DNA of 31,500 bases from Chrysomallon squamiferum (taxonomy: Eukaryota > Mollusca > Gastropoda > Neomphalida > Peltospiridae), in NCBI GenBank assembly GCA_012295275.1, contig CM022669.1, positions 19,144,591 to 19,176,090 on the forward strand, given 5' to 3'. The notes beneath the pieces are model-generated. The model was not told the origin of the DNA. It ran no database searches and saw nothing but the letters and a program-made list of their open reading frames with translations. Positions 10,802-30,252 of the stretch are shown here, one piece after another. Within the stretch, counting starts at the first letter, position 1. Every line of letters starts with the position of its first letter. Position numbers and translations under genes: made by a program.

Positions 10802-11931
10802 GGAACTTCAGCCTTCTTTTACCCCTTCATTTTAATCAACTGTTAATTTCCTGCCGATATAAATGGTCTCCAAATCCCAAGTTATGTATATATTAGCAAC
10901 ATCACAAGCAAACCCTACCTTACAAAAGAAAACAAAAATAAATCAATAAATAAAAGGAAATCGATTACAACAAATACATAAACAAATCCCCTAACAGCAA
11001 GATCCCCCATAATATAAACAAATTAAAATTATATACACAATAAAATAAAAACCACAGCCTCCAAAGAAAAAACAAAACAAACAAAAAACAAAACAAAACA
11101 AACAACAAAAACAAACATAACAAACAAAACACAAATAAAAATAGAAATAATATAAACTAAATGCAACTTCAAAAGATAATGATATATTTTTTACTGGAAC
11201 TAATCGTATCATCGTATTGAAAACAGTAATTGAATTGGAAGCTACTATGTAATATTACTGGAAATAATTATTCAGAACTGTGTATGTTGTCTTTACCTAA
11301 TGTCGGAATACACATTAGAAGAATTTATTTTATCAGAAAAAAAATAACTCCTAAGATTCAGTTGTTCGACAAAATGCGTATGAACACAAAACAACAATAA
11401 CAACGACAACAACAACAATAAAATAATAATAATAATAATATTAATGTAGAATAATAATAACATCAATCCTGGCTACTGTAAAACCATTCCCATCTAGGTA
11501 GGAGGTTCTGTGCATCGACATTAATGCCTTGAAGAATTCTGACCAATCAGCTTCTTTCATACTTTGTCCTAAAACGTAGAACAAGATGGTTGCTTTACAA
11601 TGACATTCAGAAAAAAAAAAAAAAAAAAAAAAAAGTCTAAGTAAGCCTATAAATAACTTATGTTTGCAGAAGAGTGATTCTGAGAATCGGCAAAAAAAAT
11701 GAAATAAAGAAACTGTTGAAATTAAAATGTGAATATTTATTAGTAAAGATCCCTTATTAGATTAATATGTATAAAAAATAACAATAAAAAAAAAAAAATT
11801 ATAATTAAAAAATAAATTAAAAATAGGAATGGGGATAAATAAATTAATAAATTAATGGTCAACTAATAAATTAGTATTTAGTCATAATAATGATAATGAT
11901 AGTGATGATGATGGTAATGATAAATAAATAA

Positions 11932-11968
<37 letters not shown>

Positions 11969-12000
11969 AAAAAATCAAAACCACCCCCAAAAAACGTTGG
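10802..12000. other. No gene seen; A-rich sequence
   Basis: Strand-asymmetric A-rich and C-containing sequence (AAAC-type at 11060-11140), poly(A) at 11611-11634, AAC at 11390-11420 and (AAAT)n at 11926-11963. No splice-bounded coding frame was seen. Confidence 0.6.
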
Positions 12001-12120
12001 ATGACGAAATTCGTCACCCATCTTAGCTATGTGACAGGAAGCACGCATGCCGGTTGAAGCGTTTGCAACATTACAGAAAAAAAAAATAACTATTCATCGA
12101 TTTTTAGTTTCTTTCTGTTT

Positions 12121-12215
12121 CTTCGACGTCGGTTCGCAACAGGCGTATTGATTGGTCGAATGCCATGGAAACATACGACGTCATATATTCATTAGCTATA
12201 ACCGAAGATCAACAG
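12121..12215 (+). promoter_or_regulatory. CpG-rich candidate promoter with Y-box, X-box-like and CRE-like motifs
   Basis: Sharply richer in CpG than its flanks. It contains two GACGTC cores (CGACGTCG at 12124-12131, CGACGTCA at 12176-12183, the latter seven of eight to a CRE), an inverted CCAAT box (ATTGG at 12151-12155, within TTGATTGG) and a near X-box (minus strand GTTTCCATGGCAT, 12160-12172). A TATA-like CATATATT lies at 12182-12189. Animal RFX, NF-Y and CREB-type factors bind such motifs. A start site about 30 bases past the TATA-like element would be near 12215. It may drive the PHM gene, about 10 kb downstream, through an untranslated first exon, or an unrelated noncoding transcript. 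Confidence 0.45.
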
Positions 12216-12352
12216 TAACAGAACCTTATTCAATCAGTAACGCGCGAAGAAGACGATTTGCCGTCTGGCTTAACCTTACGACCATCTCCAGCCATTTTTA
12301 TTATCGTACGACAGAAGAATTTTCCGAACGTTTCTGAAGCTTATCGAAGAAG
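12215..12352 (+). other. Candidate 5' untranslated exon
   Basis: A CpG-containing stretch follows the promoter-like block and ends at a good donor (AAG|gttagt, GT at 12353). The PHM initiator exon begins with an acceptor 7 bases before its ATG, so at least one upstream noncoding exon must exist. This is one of two or three candidates. The 61-codon frame across it (from 12152) starts upstream of the presumed start site and shows no protein features. Confidence 0.35.
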
Positions 12353-12655
12353 GTTAGTGATTTTTAGGTTTGAGTTATAATTAGGATCGTTTTCCTCCAT
12401 TGTCTTTCAGAGAGAATCTTAATTAATCTGTTACATATGGCTATGAATGTTAATGTTTTCATATTTTATTATTCTTACATATACCTCATCGATCCGGTAT
12501 GCTATGTTATATTACGCTTCAGTTAGAAATAGTGTTTCATGCGTTACAGTTTGCACAGAGGTATGTGGTTTCTGGTATTAGTATTTAAACAGGATATTTT
12601 ATGGAATACAAAATGGTATTTTATTTTTATTTTTGATCTTGCTTTCACTTTTTGC

Positions 12656-12656
12656 C

Positions 12657-12708
<52 letters not shown>

Positions 12709-12815
12709 TTGATGATGATGATGACATAATGATAATAGTAGCAGTAGTAGCAGTAGCGGTAATAGTAGTAATAGAAGTAGTAAAAGCAGTAGCAGTAGTG
12801 GTAGTAATAATAGTG
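12656..12815. repeat. (AAT)17 followed by AGT/GAT triplets
   Basis: Pure AAT to 12707, then about 100 bases of GAT, AGT and AGC triplets. Poly-Asn, poly-Tyr and poly-Leu frames in all registers are artefacts. Confidence 0.9.
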
Positions 12816-12989
12816 GCAAACTGAGGTACATGATTGGAACTTTTTCTTTTTCTCAAAATACACAATAAGACCATGACCTTGGACAAAGCCGGATTTAAAT
12901 GGACATAAAGATACACTGACCAGTCACTCGATTTTAGTTTTAGACAATAACCCTTCCCTAACTATGTTATACACCATGATTTCTTCCTC

Positions 12990-13006
12990 TTTTTTTTTTT
13001 TTTTTT
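12990..13006. repeat. Poly(T) tract
   Basis: A run of about 17 T, followed by a G-tract, in otherwise unique sequence. Confidence 0.8.
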
Positions 13007-13700
13007 GGGGGTGTTGATTTCAGTGGATAGTAGTCACGTATCACACGTCCTTTGTTTAAAGCAGTTGTCAATACTCCACTAATACGACAGATGAATACAG
13101 TACTTGATTAATTTCATTTACACCTGTTTAATATCGAATTCAAATTATCATTATCATATCGCATTTTACACTCATATATCATCATCATATACTTACAACA
13201 TACTTTTCACGCTTGATCCCGCTGATGACGATAACAGAATGTGGTCACGTACACACTGTAAAATCTGTTTTGATTTGAGATCCTATATCTCCAGTCGAGT
13301 AATTAATTAACATAAAGCAAATTGCAACACTAGTAAAGTCATGTCTGTGACAAACGTGACACCAAACATTTGAAAGATTTCAAATCTTCACAAACATATG
13401 TCGGATATAAATTTATTGTTTAAAAAATTTAAATCAATGCTAAAGTATTATAAAGGCTTAATTAAGATATGGCAAAGGAATAACATCGTGGTTGACCGCA
13501 GGGAATATATTTTGGAAGTGCTGACAGCGAATTATAATGTTCAGGAAATAAATTTAATATTAAGACGATTTATAAGAATGTAGTATGCCATGATGTAGAT
13601 GCTATACTTTTGAGTCCTAGCCTTGCTAGAGATACAGCTCTTTACTAAATCTTTAACTATTGCTCACTTGCAAAATATCTGAAGAAACCATATGGTCCTA
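13007..13700. other. No gene seen
   Basis: Two + strand frames of about 60 codons (13104 and 13398) are AT-driven, lack family motifs and lack splice context. I leave both out as genes. Confidence 0.55.
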
Positions 13701-13711
13701 ATTATGAATAT

Positions 13712-13773
13712 TAAACAAACAAACAAACAAACAAACAAACAAACAAACAAACAAACAAACAACAACAACAACA
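13712..13773. repeat. (AAAC)n then (AAC)n microsatellite
   Basis: About 12 AAAC units followed by four AAC units. Confidence 0.95.
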
Positions 13774-14227
13774 CTTACCAACTTATTTAGCATCGTCTTT
13801 GCACATATTTCGGTATTTATTTTAAGAAATTTAACCTAACATATGGTAGATACACATCTTGAATACTTATACTCAAGTCATTGTGATTACGTCACGCTCA
13901 TAGAAGAAAACCAGTTCCGTTACCTTGATGAATATGTAAATAACGTTAAATACATATTTACGTCACCACTGATGTCATAGTACTATATAAAACTGGATAC
14001 ATTGCTAAAAGTAAATGTTACAGAAATATACAAATATGCACATATGCAAGTATATTTATATAAATGCACATTAAAAGGAAATCAATAAATGAAAAATAAA
14101 TAAAATAAATATTATTTTTTTAAATAATAAAGTTGTAGTGGCTATAATACCATAGCATAAATTAGCAAGCGTCTTTCGCATATCAAACCTGTGTCTTGAT
14201 GAATAGATCAATTATTCTTTCATTCAA

Positions 14228-14237
14228 AAAATAAAAA

Positions 14238-14289
<52 letters not shown>

Positions 14290-14345
14290 TAAATAAATAA
14301 ATAAATAAAAATAAATGAATAATAAAATAATAATAAAAAAAAAAT
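14228..14345. repeat. (AAT)n/(AAAT)n compound repeat
   Basis: AAT to about 14286, then AAAT to about 14310, then irregular A-rich sequence. The minus-strand poly-Tyr frame across it is an artefact. Confidence 0.9.
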
Positions 14346-15017
14346 AAAAGACTATAACAAAAACAAAAACAAAAGCTAGTACCATCCCAAAACGAAAAAT
14401 AACTATTAATAACATATGAACATCAATATCCATTAGTGCACGAATACAGCACAAAACACCCCCACAAACAAACAGACGAAACAAATCGATTTACTGAAAT
14501 AGAAATCTATTTATTGTTTAGATTCATTTAGTAATTAATTTCATTTACTGCTGTACAACACGTTCTATTTAATTATTTAAAACAAGCATCAAATAAAACA
14601 AAATGATCTGTTTCACATTCAGTCTTTCCTTAGCAATTATTTATTAATGAGGAAAGATGACATGAATAATACCATGGCTGATCAGTTTGCTTCACGCAAA
14701 ATAAGAAAAGAAATTATTAGTACAGACAGTGTAGTCACTTTAGTTATATAATAATGTAAACTATTTATTTAACTGAATGTTAGCGTCTTTGCCTACCTAA
14801 ATATATAAATATGCATGCAATTCATACCTCTCACGCAGTAATAGTGAAAAAGAAATTTCAGAATTAATTTCTGTTTTCTAACATATTTGATTACCATACA
14901 TATTAATTATTTATTCAACTGAAATAAAACAATCAGCTTATATATCTTAATGCTAACTAAAGCCTTTATATTCATAAATTATACTATATCTGTTAATCAG
15001 CCAACATTGCAGACTAG

Positions 15018-15095
15018 CACAAACACACACACACACACGCACAGACAGACAAACGCGCGCGCGCGCGCTCTCTCACGCATGCACACACACACGTG
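15018..15095. repeat. Alternating purine-pyrimidine block: (CA)n, (CG)7, (CT)n, (CA)n
   Basis: A (CA)n run is followed by CAGACAGACAAA, then (CG)7C at 15054-15068, a short CT run, and ACGCATGCACAC... The alternating CG and CA runs have the sequence character of Z-DNA-prone DNA, and a pure CG run is unusual in a genome this AT-rich. The 119-codon frame through it (14950-15309) is low-complexity Thr/His and I do not call it a gene. Confidence 0.85.
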
Positions 15096-15189
15096 CGCCG
15101 ACAGTTACTCCCCACGAACCAAACATACACAGCGACAGACGATACAGACAAGATACAGACAAACAACATATGTGCTAAAACAATTTAAT

Positions 15190-15305
15190 CGCTCAATATG
15201 TTGCCGTCTAGTGAAAATCGAATCACGGGACCAGCAGGCGACGCAAAAAGCTAGTCCATCGCGGTTTGCAGTTAATCAAATCAAACTGAAAAATCATAGC
15301 AGCAG
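15190..15305 (+). other. Weak alternative 5' exon candidate
   Basis: A CpG-containing, repeat-free stretch ends in a strong donor (CAG|gtgagc, GT at 15306). It could be an untranslated exon of the PHM gene or chance. There is no TATA or clear promoter motif in front, only the CG/CA block. Confidence 0.15.
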
Positions 15306-15834
15306 GTGAGCTTCGGTCACGTTCGCACACCATCTTTCTCAGTTCTCCTCTACAACATCCTCCACAGCACCAGAGGTCATTGGAGACGTGAACAGCCTAC
15401 TCGTAAACTAATGGCTTGATTTACTGCCGATGTAGTTTCAATCCCCATCGCTGACTTTGTGGAATTTTTTTTTTTTTTTTTAGTCGTTAATGACTCTCGC
15501 AGAGATTTCCGTGATTTAGTTAGTATTCAGTATATGACAAAATGTATATTAATTATGGTTTTGAGAATTAAGCAGAAATGTTGTACATTTTCGTAGAGAA
15601 ATTACTTTGTAGTTCCCCATATCTGTAGATGGTGTTATAACATTAGTTTATATTAAGTAATGTAAACAACAATAATAATAATAGTAATAATAAATTAAAT
15701 GAATTTTATATCTCATTCTTCGTTTTATTTACTTATGTTTTAGTGTTATTGGCATGATAGTAAAAATATTATAATGTGACACAACTGGCTTCGAAATCAA
15801 ATGTTTTCAGCACATTTTCTGAATGGATGCATAT

Positions 15835-16042
<208 letters not shown>

Positions 16043-16380
16043 AATTCACATTTGTCCTATGTCTAGTTTTGATTCGGCACTATGTAACAAAACTGAAATT
16101 TTGAATTTAAATCGTATATCGAATATTTTTATGTCGTTCAATGCAGTTTTTAATAGTGCACGCGTAAAAGTTAACATTAATGTGTAGTTACTTTGCAAGG
16201 TCGTTACCTGCGGAGGTCATCAAAGGACGGTGACACAGGTGTGCTGTGGAGATACCAATTGTTAAATATTCCGTAGACTAAAATTTGAGATATATTCATA
16301 ATTATTCAAAATTCAGTAACGTAGAAAGATAAATGATACTATATTATCTGCTTAACTGTATGCTTTTAAAAACAGTTTCC

Positions 16381-16490
16381 TTTATATAACAGCAACAACA
16401 ACAACAACAATAATAACAAAAACAAAAACAAAAACAACAATAATAATAATAATAGTAATAATAATAATGATGATGATAATGATAATGACG
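16381..16490. repeat. (CAA)n/(AAAAAC)n/(AAT)n compound repeat
   Basis: CAA triplets, then AAAAAC units, then AAT and GAT triplets. Confidence 0.85.
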
Positions 16491-16756
16491 ATGTAGAATG
16501 AAAGAATATATAACAATTAAAAGTATTTAAATTAAAACGTATTTAATTAAAACAGATATATGAAATCAGAGTGTGTAACCTATATTGCCAATGCAATCTG
16601 TTACACTAGTTTTTTATTGTGGTTGAAAACTTGAATACTTAATTAAGATAAATGGATAATAATGGTATATATCATTTTAGAAATATATTTGATAACGTAT
16701 TGTATTTAACTATGATGAAATAAATACCCGAGCAAAAAGCAAATAATGTAAAAATA

Positions 16757-16858
16757 TGAATAACAAATGTTCATATGTATATAAATAGATAGATAAATAA
16801 ATGTGTGTGTGTTCTTCATTATTTATCTATTTATATACACATGAATATTTATTATTCA
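16757..16858. repeat. Imperfect inverted repeat, about 40-base arms, short loop
   Basis: 16757-16798 pairs with 16818-16858: only three mismatches in the first 35 or so bases and one GATA-unit insertion, with a loop of about 19 bases containing (GT)n. Weaker complementarity (GCAAAAA against TTTTTGC) extends outward to about 16733 and 16869. It is part unique sequence and part TATA/GATA-type repeat, and looks like a miniature inverted-repeat element or a decayed one. Confidence 0.75.
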
Positions 16859-16965
16859 TTTTTTTGCCTAGCAATAAAATGACTGAAGCGTAGATTATTA
16901 TGAACAATTCACGAACGCTCAAATAGATGCACAAACACACTCATACACCTACGTGTACACTAGAA

Positions 16966-16968
16966 TTA

Positions 16969-16999
<31 letters not shown>

Positions 17000-17029
17000 A
17001 AATAAAAAAAAAAAAAAAAAAAAAAAAAA
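16966..17029. repeat. (AAAT)n followed by poly(A)
   Basis: About nine AAAT units then more than 20 A. This could be a retroposon tail, but no recognisable body precedes it. Confidence 0.9.
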
Positions 17030-17601
17030 CAATACCATTGTATAATTCTCAGAGTCAATATAAATGTCTACACTATATTATCTTTTCATTTCACCTTAGT
17101 CAAAAATATCTCCTTCAGTTTAATTTTTACACTGCAACTCGAAAGCACTCTCATCAGAGCGAAAGCCTGGCTCTTGTTAGTCTGAAATGTCAATATTTTC
17201 CACATTTTCAGTTAACACAAAACGACGTTAGACCCAACCGAAGTATCATGGTCATTTTATTCGCGCGCTTTGTCAGTTGTCGTCTGACATGAGAAATGAG
17301 TAAATTAGAACTACTTTTTGTGTGTGTCGTCTGCTGAACCGTAGGTTGGAAAATCGATCGATTTCCACAAGCACAAAATAACTGCACTGTTTGCATGGTA
17401 GTGGGGAACGGTTAAGGGTAAGGAAATTTATTGTAATTGTTTAGTGCTTATTTGTACAAAAGAAGGGGAAAAAAAATATTTATGATTGTTTAATTTGCTT
17501 TGCAAACATCGTTAAGATGAATTAAGGTCTTTTTTTCTTTATTTTTCAAGTTGTTTTTTGCGGGAACAGAAAATGGCGGCAAGTGAAAACACTAGCAGCA
17601 G

Positions 17602-17602
17602 C

Positions 17603-17667
<65 letters not shown>
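17602..17667. repeat. (AAT)22 microsatellite
   Basis: An uninterrupted AAT run following two AGC triplets. Confidence 0.95.
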
Positions 17668-17668
<1 letters not shown>

Positions 17669-18248
17669 TGTTGCAGAGACGACGATGATAAGAAAATAAA
17701 AAGGTAAAAAATAATATATATATATATATACGTGTGTATCTATGTATGTTTGTAGATATAAAGGCATACTGTAGATGTATACATGTGTTTATATGTGTGT
17801 GTATATCAGCACATTTGATTTTGTTGCTGCAACATCTGATAAATGTAATAAAAGATAATACATACTGCAACCCATAATGTTATTTTAAATGTAATAGGGA
17901 TGGATATTCATGTATATACTTAAAACGTATTTAAGTCAAAAACGATCTGTATCAAATTAATAAAAATTCAAAAACTTGTTTTCTGGATGCTAAATAAGTT
18001 GCCGTTATAAGGTAGCAGCTGTTGAAGTTTGTTATTGTTGTTATTAAAATAAATATATTTACATTGTGTGTTTTTTAGTAAACAGGTAAAATTTTAATTT
18101 AATTGTTCTCATATTAAATACTATTTTACTGAATTAATAAAAAAAAAAATATTCAAATAAGGTGAATAACAATAATTTATAAATATTTATGCTAATAAAG
18201 TAGCTAGTAAATAAATAAACACATTTTTATTATATATATATATAAACA

Positions 18249-18272
18249 ATAAAAAAAAAAAAAAAAAAAAAA
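18249..18272. repeat. Poly(A) tract between (TA)n runs
   Basis: About 23 A, flanked by TA dinucleotides at 18232-18243 and 18286-18297, with AAAT units beyond. Confidence 0.9.
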
Positions 18273-18539
18273 ACCTTACCACAGTATATATATATAATAA
18301 ATAAATAAATAATAAAAATAAAAAATAAATAAATAAAATAAGACTGAGTATTCTAAATATTAAAAACAGTTTGGTCATTTGAATTTATTTAAAGACACGG
18401 TACTGAAAGCCTACATGTCTGATAAGATCTTTTACGCGGCTTAACTGGAACATCCCCGCATTAGAAGACCATTATCTAGTGAACTACGTCTAACAAATAA
18501 TGGAGCTAGCTCTCTTAGCTAAAAAAAAAAAATCAATAT

Positions 18540-18660
18540 CTAAGAACACTGAGACTTTATAATCTACTAGTGCTTTCCGGAACTGTGAATATATTCACAG
18601 TCCAGTCGTAAAGAGAATTATTATCTTAGGGAGAAGTGTCTTTCAGACTTTCGTGAAATT
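18540..18660 (+). promoter_or_regulatory. Second candidate promoter: TTCCGGAA sites and an exact palindrome
   Basis: Two TTCCGGAA octamers (about 18575-18582 and 18659-18666) flank an exact 18-bp palindrome, CTGTGAATATATTCACAG, at 18583-18600 whose core is TATA-like. ETS-type factors recognise CCGGAA. The stretch is closer (3.6 kb) to the PHM initiator exon than the 12.1-kb island and is followed by a good donor. Confidence 0.35.
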
Positions 18661-18713
18661 CCGGAAACTTATTCGCACTTTTTCGTTGTAGTCTTCGTGG
18701 AATTATCGAGTTG
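18625..18713 (+). other. Candidate 5' untranslated exon before the PHM gene
   Basis: CpG-containing, repeat-free sequence ending at donor GTTG|gtacgt (GT at 18714), with a T-rich intron-like start beyond. If used, splicing to the acceptor at 22279 would make an intron of about 3.6 kb. RNA evidence is needed to choose between this, 12215-12352 and 15190-15305. Confidence 0.35.
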
Positions 18714-18951
18714 GTACGTTTTCTTTTTTAAATTATCGAATGATTCATTGTTACTTGTACTTACAGATGAATATTAACAATATATACGTTTTTTAGCTGT
18801 ATATTATATTCATTACTTGAGACATCGCGATTTTTATTTTATTTTTCGAGTTTGAGCATTTTAACATTTTGTTAACAGCTGATAATTTTTTCCTTGTTGC
18901 TGTATTTTTTTGTTAGTCTTTTCTTCAGTATTTCTTTTGTTTAATCATTTC

Positions 18952-18953
<2 letters not shown>

Positions 18954-19026
<73 letters not shown>
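18954..19026. repeat. (CT)36 microsatellite
   Basis: An uninterrupted 73-base pyrimidine run, 240 bases downstream of a candidate first-exon donor. Confidence 0.97.
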
Positions 19027-19030
<4 letters not shown>

Positions 19031-20080
19031 TCATTATTTCTGTTTCTTCATTTTCTATTTAGCACAACCGTCAGGGTTAAGCTCACAAAACTAAAGACTA
19101 AGTGACACGAATATCTTTTTTCTGGCGCTATTTCATCTAAGGCATTATTCGTGTGATTGTCACTGGGAATCAGTTTATCATCAGTAACATCAAAGAGTCT
19201 TCCAAGTCTTGGATCAATACTTTCTTATCATCGCTTGTATTCAACAGATCATGTGAATAATTGCCTGACATACATCACCATAATTACACATAAACATACG
19301 CTTATTAATTTCACTAACGTATTCCTTTGTGAGAACTGAGAAGATAGCCGAAGCCTGGGACATTTAAATAAGTCACGTAGTCAACCTTCTGAACAACAGA
19401 AGGCAGCTGAGGATCGATTTAAAAATGCACTCTCTCTCTAAGCCACGCGTGGGCTATTTCCCGTTCTAAACAAATCCACACTCATGGATCAAACATTCTG
19501 GCATGTGCTATCTTACCTATAAGAAATTCTATATGAAACTTACTGACTATGAGCGCTCCAATGTGCCGCTGCATTGGAATTCCTTTGTTAAATCATAATT
19601 ATACGAAATCTGTTTGCTCCACACCAGAGTAAAACTAACCGTTACAATTAACACATACTGAGGTGTTTCTCATGTATGTTGTTAATTTTTCCTTGCAAAA
19701 GATGCAGTTAATCGATAAGCTAATCTTGAAGTAACAGAAGAAGAGAATATCACAATGGCTGACACCTAATTACCGTTGATATTACTAAAATGACATACAG
19801 GAGAAACTGTGTTTTTGTAGGACAGTTGCAAGACGTAAGATAGTGTTACTAGGTTGTTTGTTTCTTGCCTAGTTGTACAGATTTATAAATTTTCGTTAGC
19901 GCAAGAATACATTAAATAATAAATTAAATAACAAACTGTAATATAGAAAAGTAAGACTACAACAACAACAATGATGAAAATGATGTTGATGATAATAGTA
20001 GTAGTAGTAGTAGTAGTAATATTAATAATAATAGTAACCACAAAAAGATAAGAAAAGAAAAATCCAAACAACAGCAACAA

Positions 20081-20132
<52 letters not shown>

Positions 20133-21480
20133 GCCTAGAAAATCCAACGAATTTAAACCGCAGACTATCTCATAAAACAAATAATATACAAATATAACAA
20201 ATATATTTGGTACTGTAAAATGTCTCCAATATAACAGTTTAGTTTATGCTAAGGACAGCTCCTTTTTCCAAACCGGTTTCATCCCGATTATTGATCTGAA
20301 AAATAAAAATTTAAAGCATTACACATGACCCTATAGATTTAACAATACAGTACATGTGACCTAAATCTGTCATTTTAACGTAAGTATGGCAGCTGGTGAT
20401 AATTTCATTCCCTAACTGGAAGTATAATATTTCAACACGCAGAATTTAATTACATATTATTATTTATAATCAGACTATTTTATTATTATTATTATTTATT
20501 ATTATTATTATTATTATTATTTTTTTTTTTTGACACTTGGAAATCAATCGCGGTTTCGTTAATTCAACGCATAACGAATTAAGACATTAATTAATATTTA
20601 GAAATAAAATGTAAAAGAAAAAAGGTGGGGAGAGGGGGAATGTAAAAGAAGTGTAAAATCAATTTTGTTTTTCCTATGAAAAATCCAAAAGATTAAACCA
20701 GTGTTAAAATATCGAGGCAGTAATATCTGAACGACTATCCTAATAAACGCAGATTCAAAAAAAAAAAAGAAACCTGATAGACATAATCTTTATTCCACGC
20801 CACTTCACCCGATACGTCCAATTTTTTAACAGGTTTTCACACCTGATTTAACAGTATGCACAGGTTTCATTACACTAAAATGTCGTTACTTTCCTTGACA
20901 CTGAAAGTCTACACATCAAATCAGGTTTTTCTCTATAATCGCTAATGGAAACGAAATCCCAGTTTTACAAGCCCCTTGGGTAAGGCAGGAAAGAGTGACG
21001 TGTACTCCAAGCCGCATCACAAATCATGACAAAGAATTTGACAAAGTAGACTCGAAATATATTCAAAGTTACTGATACTGTTCACAGATCGATAGTTAAA
21101 ACAGGTTTGTCAAAAACATCACGTTTAATACGACGCGTTAATGCATTGATGGCTGATGATGTGTTAAGATATAAAAATGTCTTTTCACAGACGGTACGTT
21201 GAAAATCGTTATTAATGCTTTATACATCAAACGTAACATTTTTTATTTTTCGTTACCGAGTTAGAAAATCAGGACGTGCAATATCTGATGTGAATCAATA
21301 ATCACAAAATTGCGATAGCGTTATTGTTTTCTGGTTATCAATTAATTAAGTGTATTTTTTTTTTTAAATAATAATATTATTCCTTCAGCGTGTAAGATCG
21401 ATGAACTGAATTATGTAATTATTTTTGTCTTTTCTCGGAGATATTATCAGCTCTGTAATTCACTCTGTAATCAATGTTAT
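19027..21480. other. No gene seen; probably intronic or intergenic upstream of PHM
   Basis: Mostly unique sequence with (AGT)n at 19998-20020, (AAT)n at 20081-20131 and (ATT)n at 20480-20520. A small exact hairpin (CCTTCTG/CAGAAGG, five-base loop) lies at 19385-19403. No coding frame with splice context was found on either strand. Confidence 0.55.
20081..20131. repeat. (AAT)16 microsatellite
   Basis: An uninterrupted AAT run. Confidence 0.95.
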
Positions 21481-21540
21481 AGTAAAATAAATACATCTAG
21501 ATCGTGTCGAATAAAACTAATATGGTGGGACTAGCCAGTA

Positions 21541-21960
21541 CAACAACAGTAACAACATCATCGTCATCGTCATCGTCATCGTCATCATTATCATTATCAT
21601 TATAATTATTATTATTATTATTGTTATTATTATTATTATTAATATTACTATTATTATTATTATATTTTATTTTTTTATTAATTTTATAAGTAGTAATAGT
21701 AGTATTAAAATTTAGCAGTAGCAATAGCAATAGTAACAGTAACAGCAGCAATCATAGTAAAAGTAATAGTAGCAGAGTAATAGGAGAGATAGTAGTAACA
21801 GTAATAGAAATAATAGAAAGAGTAGTATAGTAATAGCAGACGTAATGGTAGTAATACTGATAGTGGTTGTATTTGAGATAAAAGAATGAACAGAACTACT
21901 ATTACTACTACTACTACTAACAACAGTAATATAAATAGCAGCACTAACAATTACTACTGC
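21541..21960. repeat. Long imperfect trinucleotide region (ATC, ATT, AGT, ACT)
   Basis: ATC/GTC triplets, then ATT, then about 250 bases of AGT/AAC/AGC-type triplets. It accounts for several overlapping low-complexity minus-strand frames. Confidence 0.85.
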
Positions 21961-22279
21961 TGACACAGAAGATAAAAATATTTGTATATAAAAAAATATA
22001 TATATATTTATTCCGTTTATTTTTATATTTTATTTATTTATTTATTTATTATTTATTATTATTATCATTATTTTTTTTTTAAAGCAAATTAATTATGTTC
22101 CATTTCAGATTTAGCTAATAAAAAAAAAAAATAAAAAAAGAAATAGAAAATAAAATAAAAAAGGCCAATATCATACTTAAAATTATTCACGACAGCCGAA
22201 ACTGTTCAAATAAACCCGCAGAGTTTGATGACAGACTAGATTTTAGATCTCATTTTTTTAATTTGCGGTTTTATTTCAG

Positions 22280-30252
<7,973 letters not shown>

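Noticed and set aside
12152-12337. 61-codon frame overlapping the CpG island
   Set aside because: Its ATG lies upstream of the probable start site within the motif cluster, and the protein shows no recognisable feature; the island reads better as promoter and untranslated exon.
13712-13773. Regular tandem AAAC units considered as a CRISPR-like array
   Set aside because: It is a four-base microsatellite with no unique spacers, in a eukaryotic genome.
14950-15309. 119-codon plus-strand frame with Thr-His repeats
   Set aside because: Its middle is CA/CG/CT repeat read as codons, and the remainder matches no family I know.
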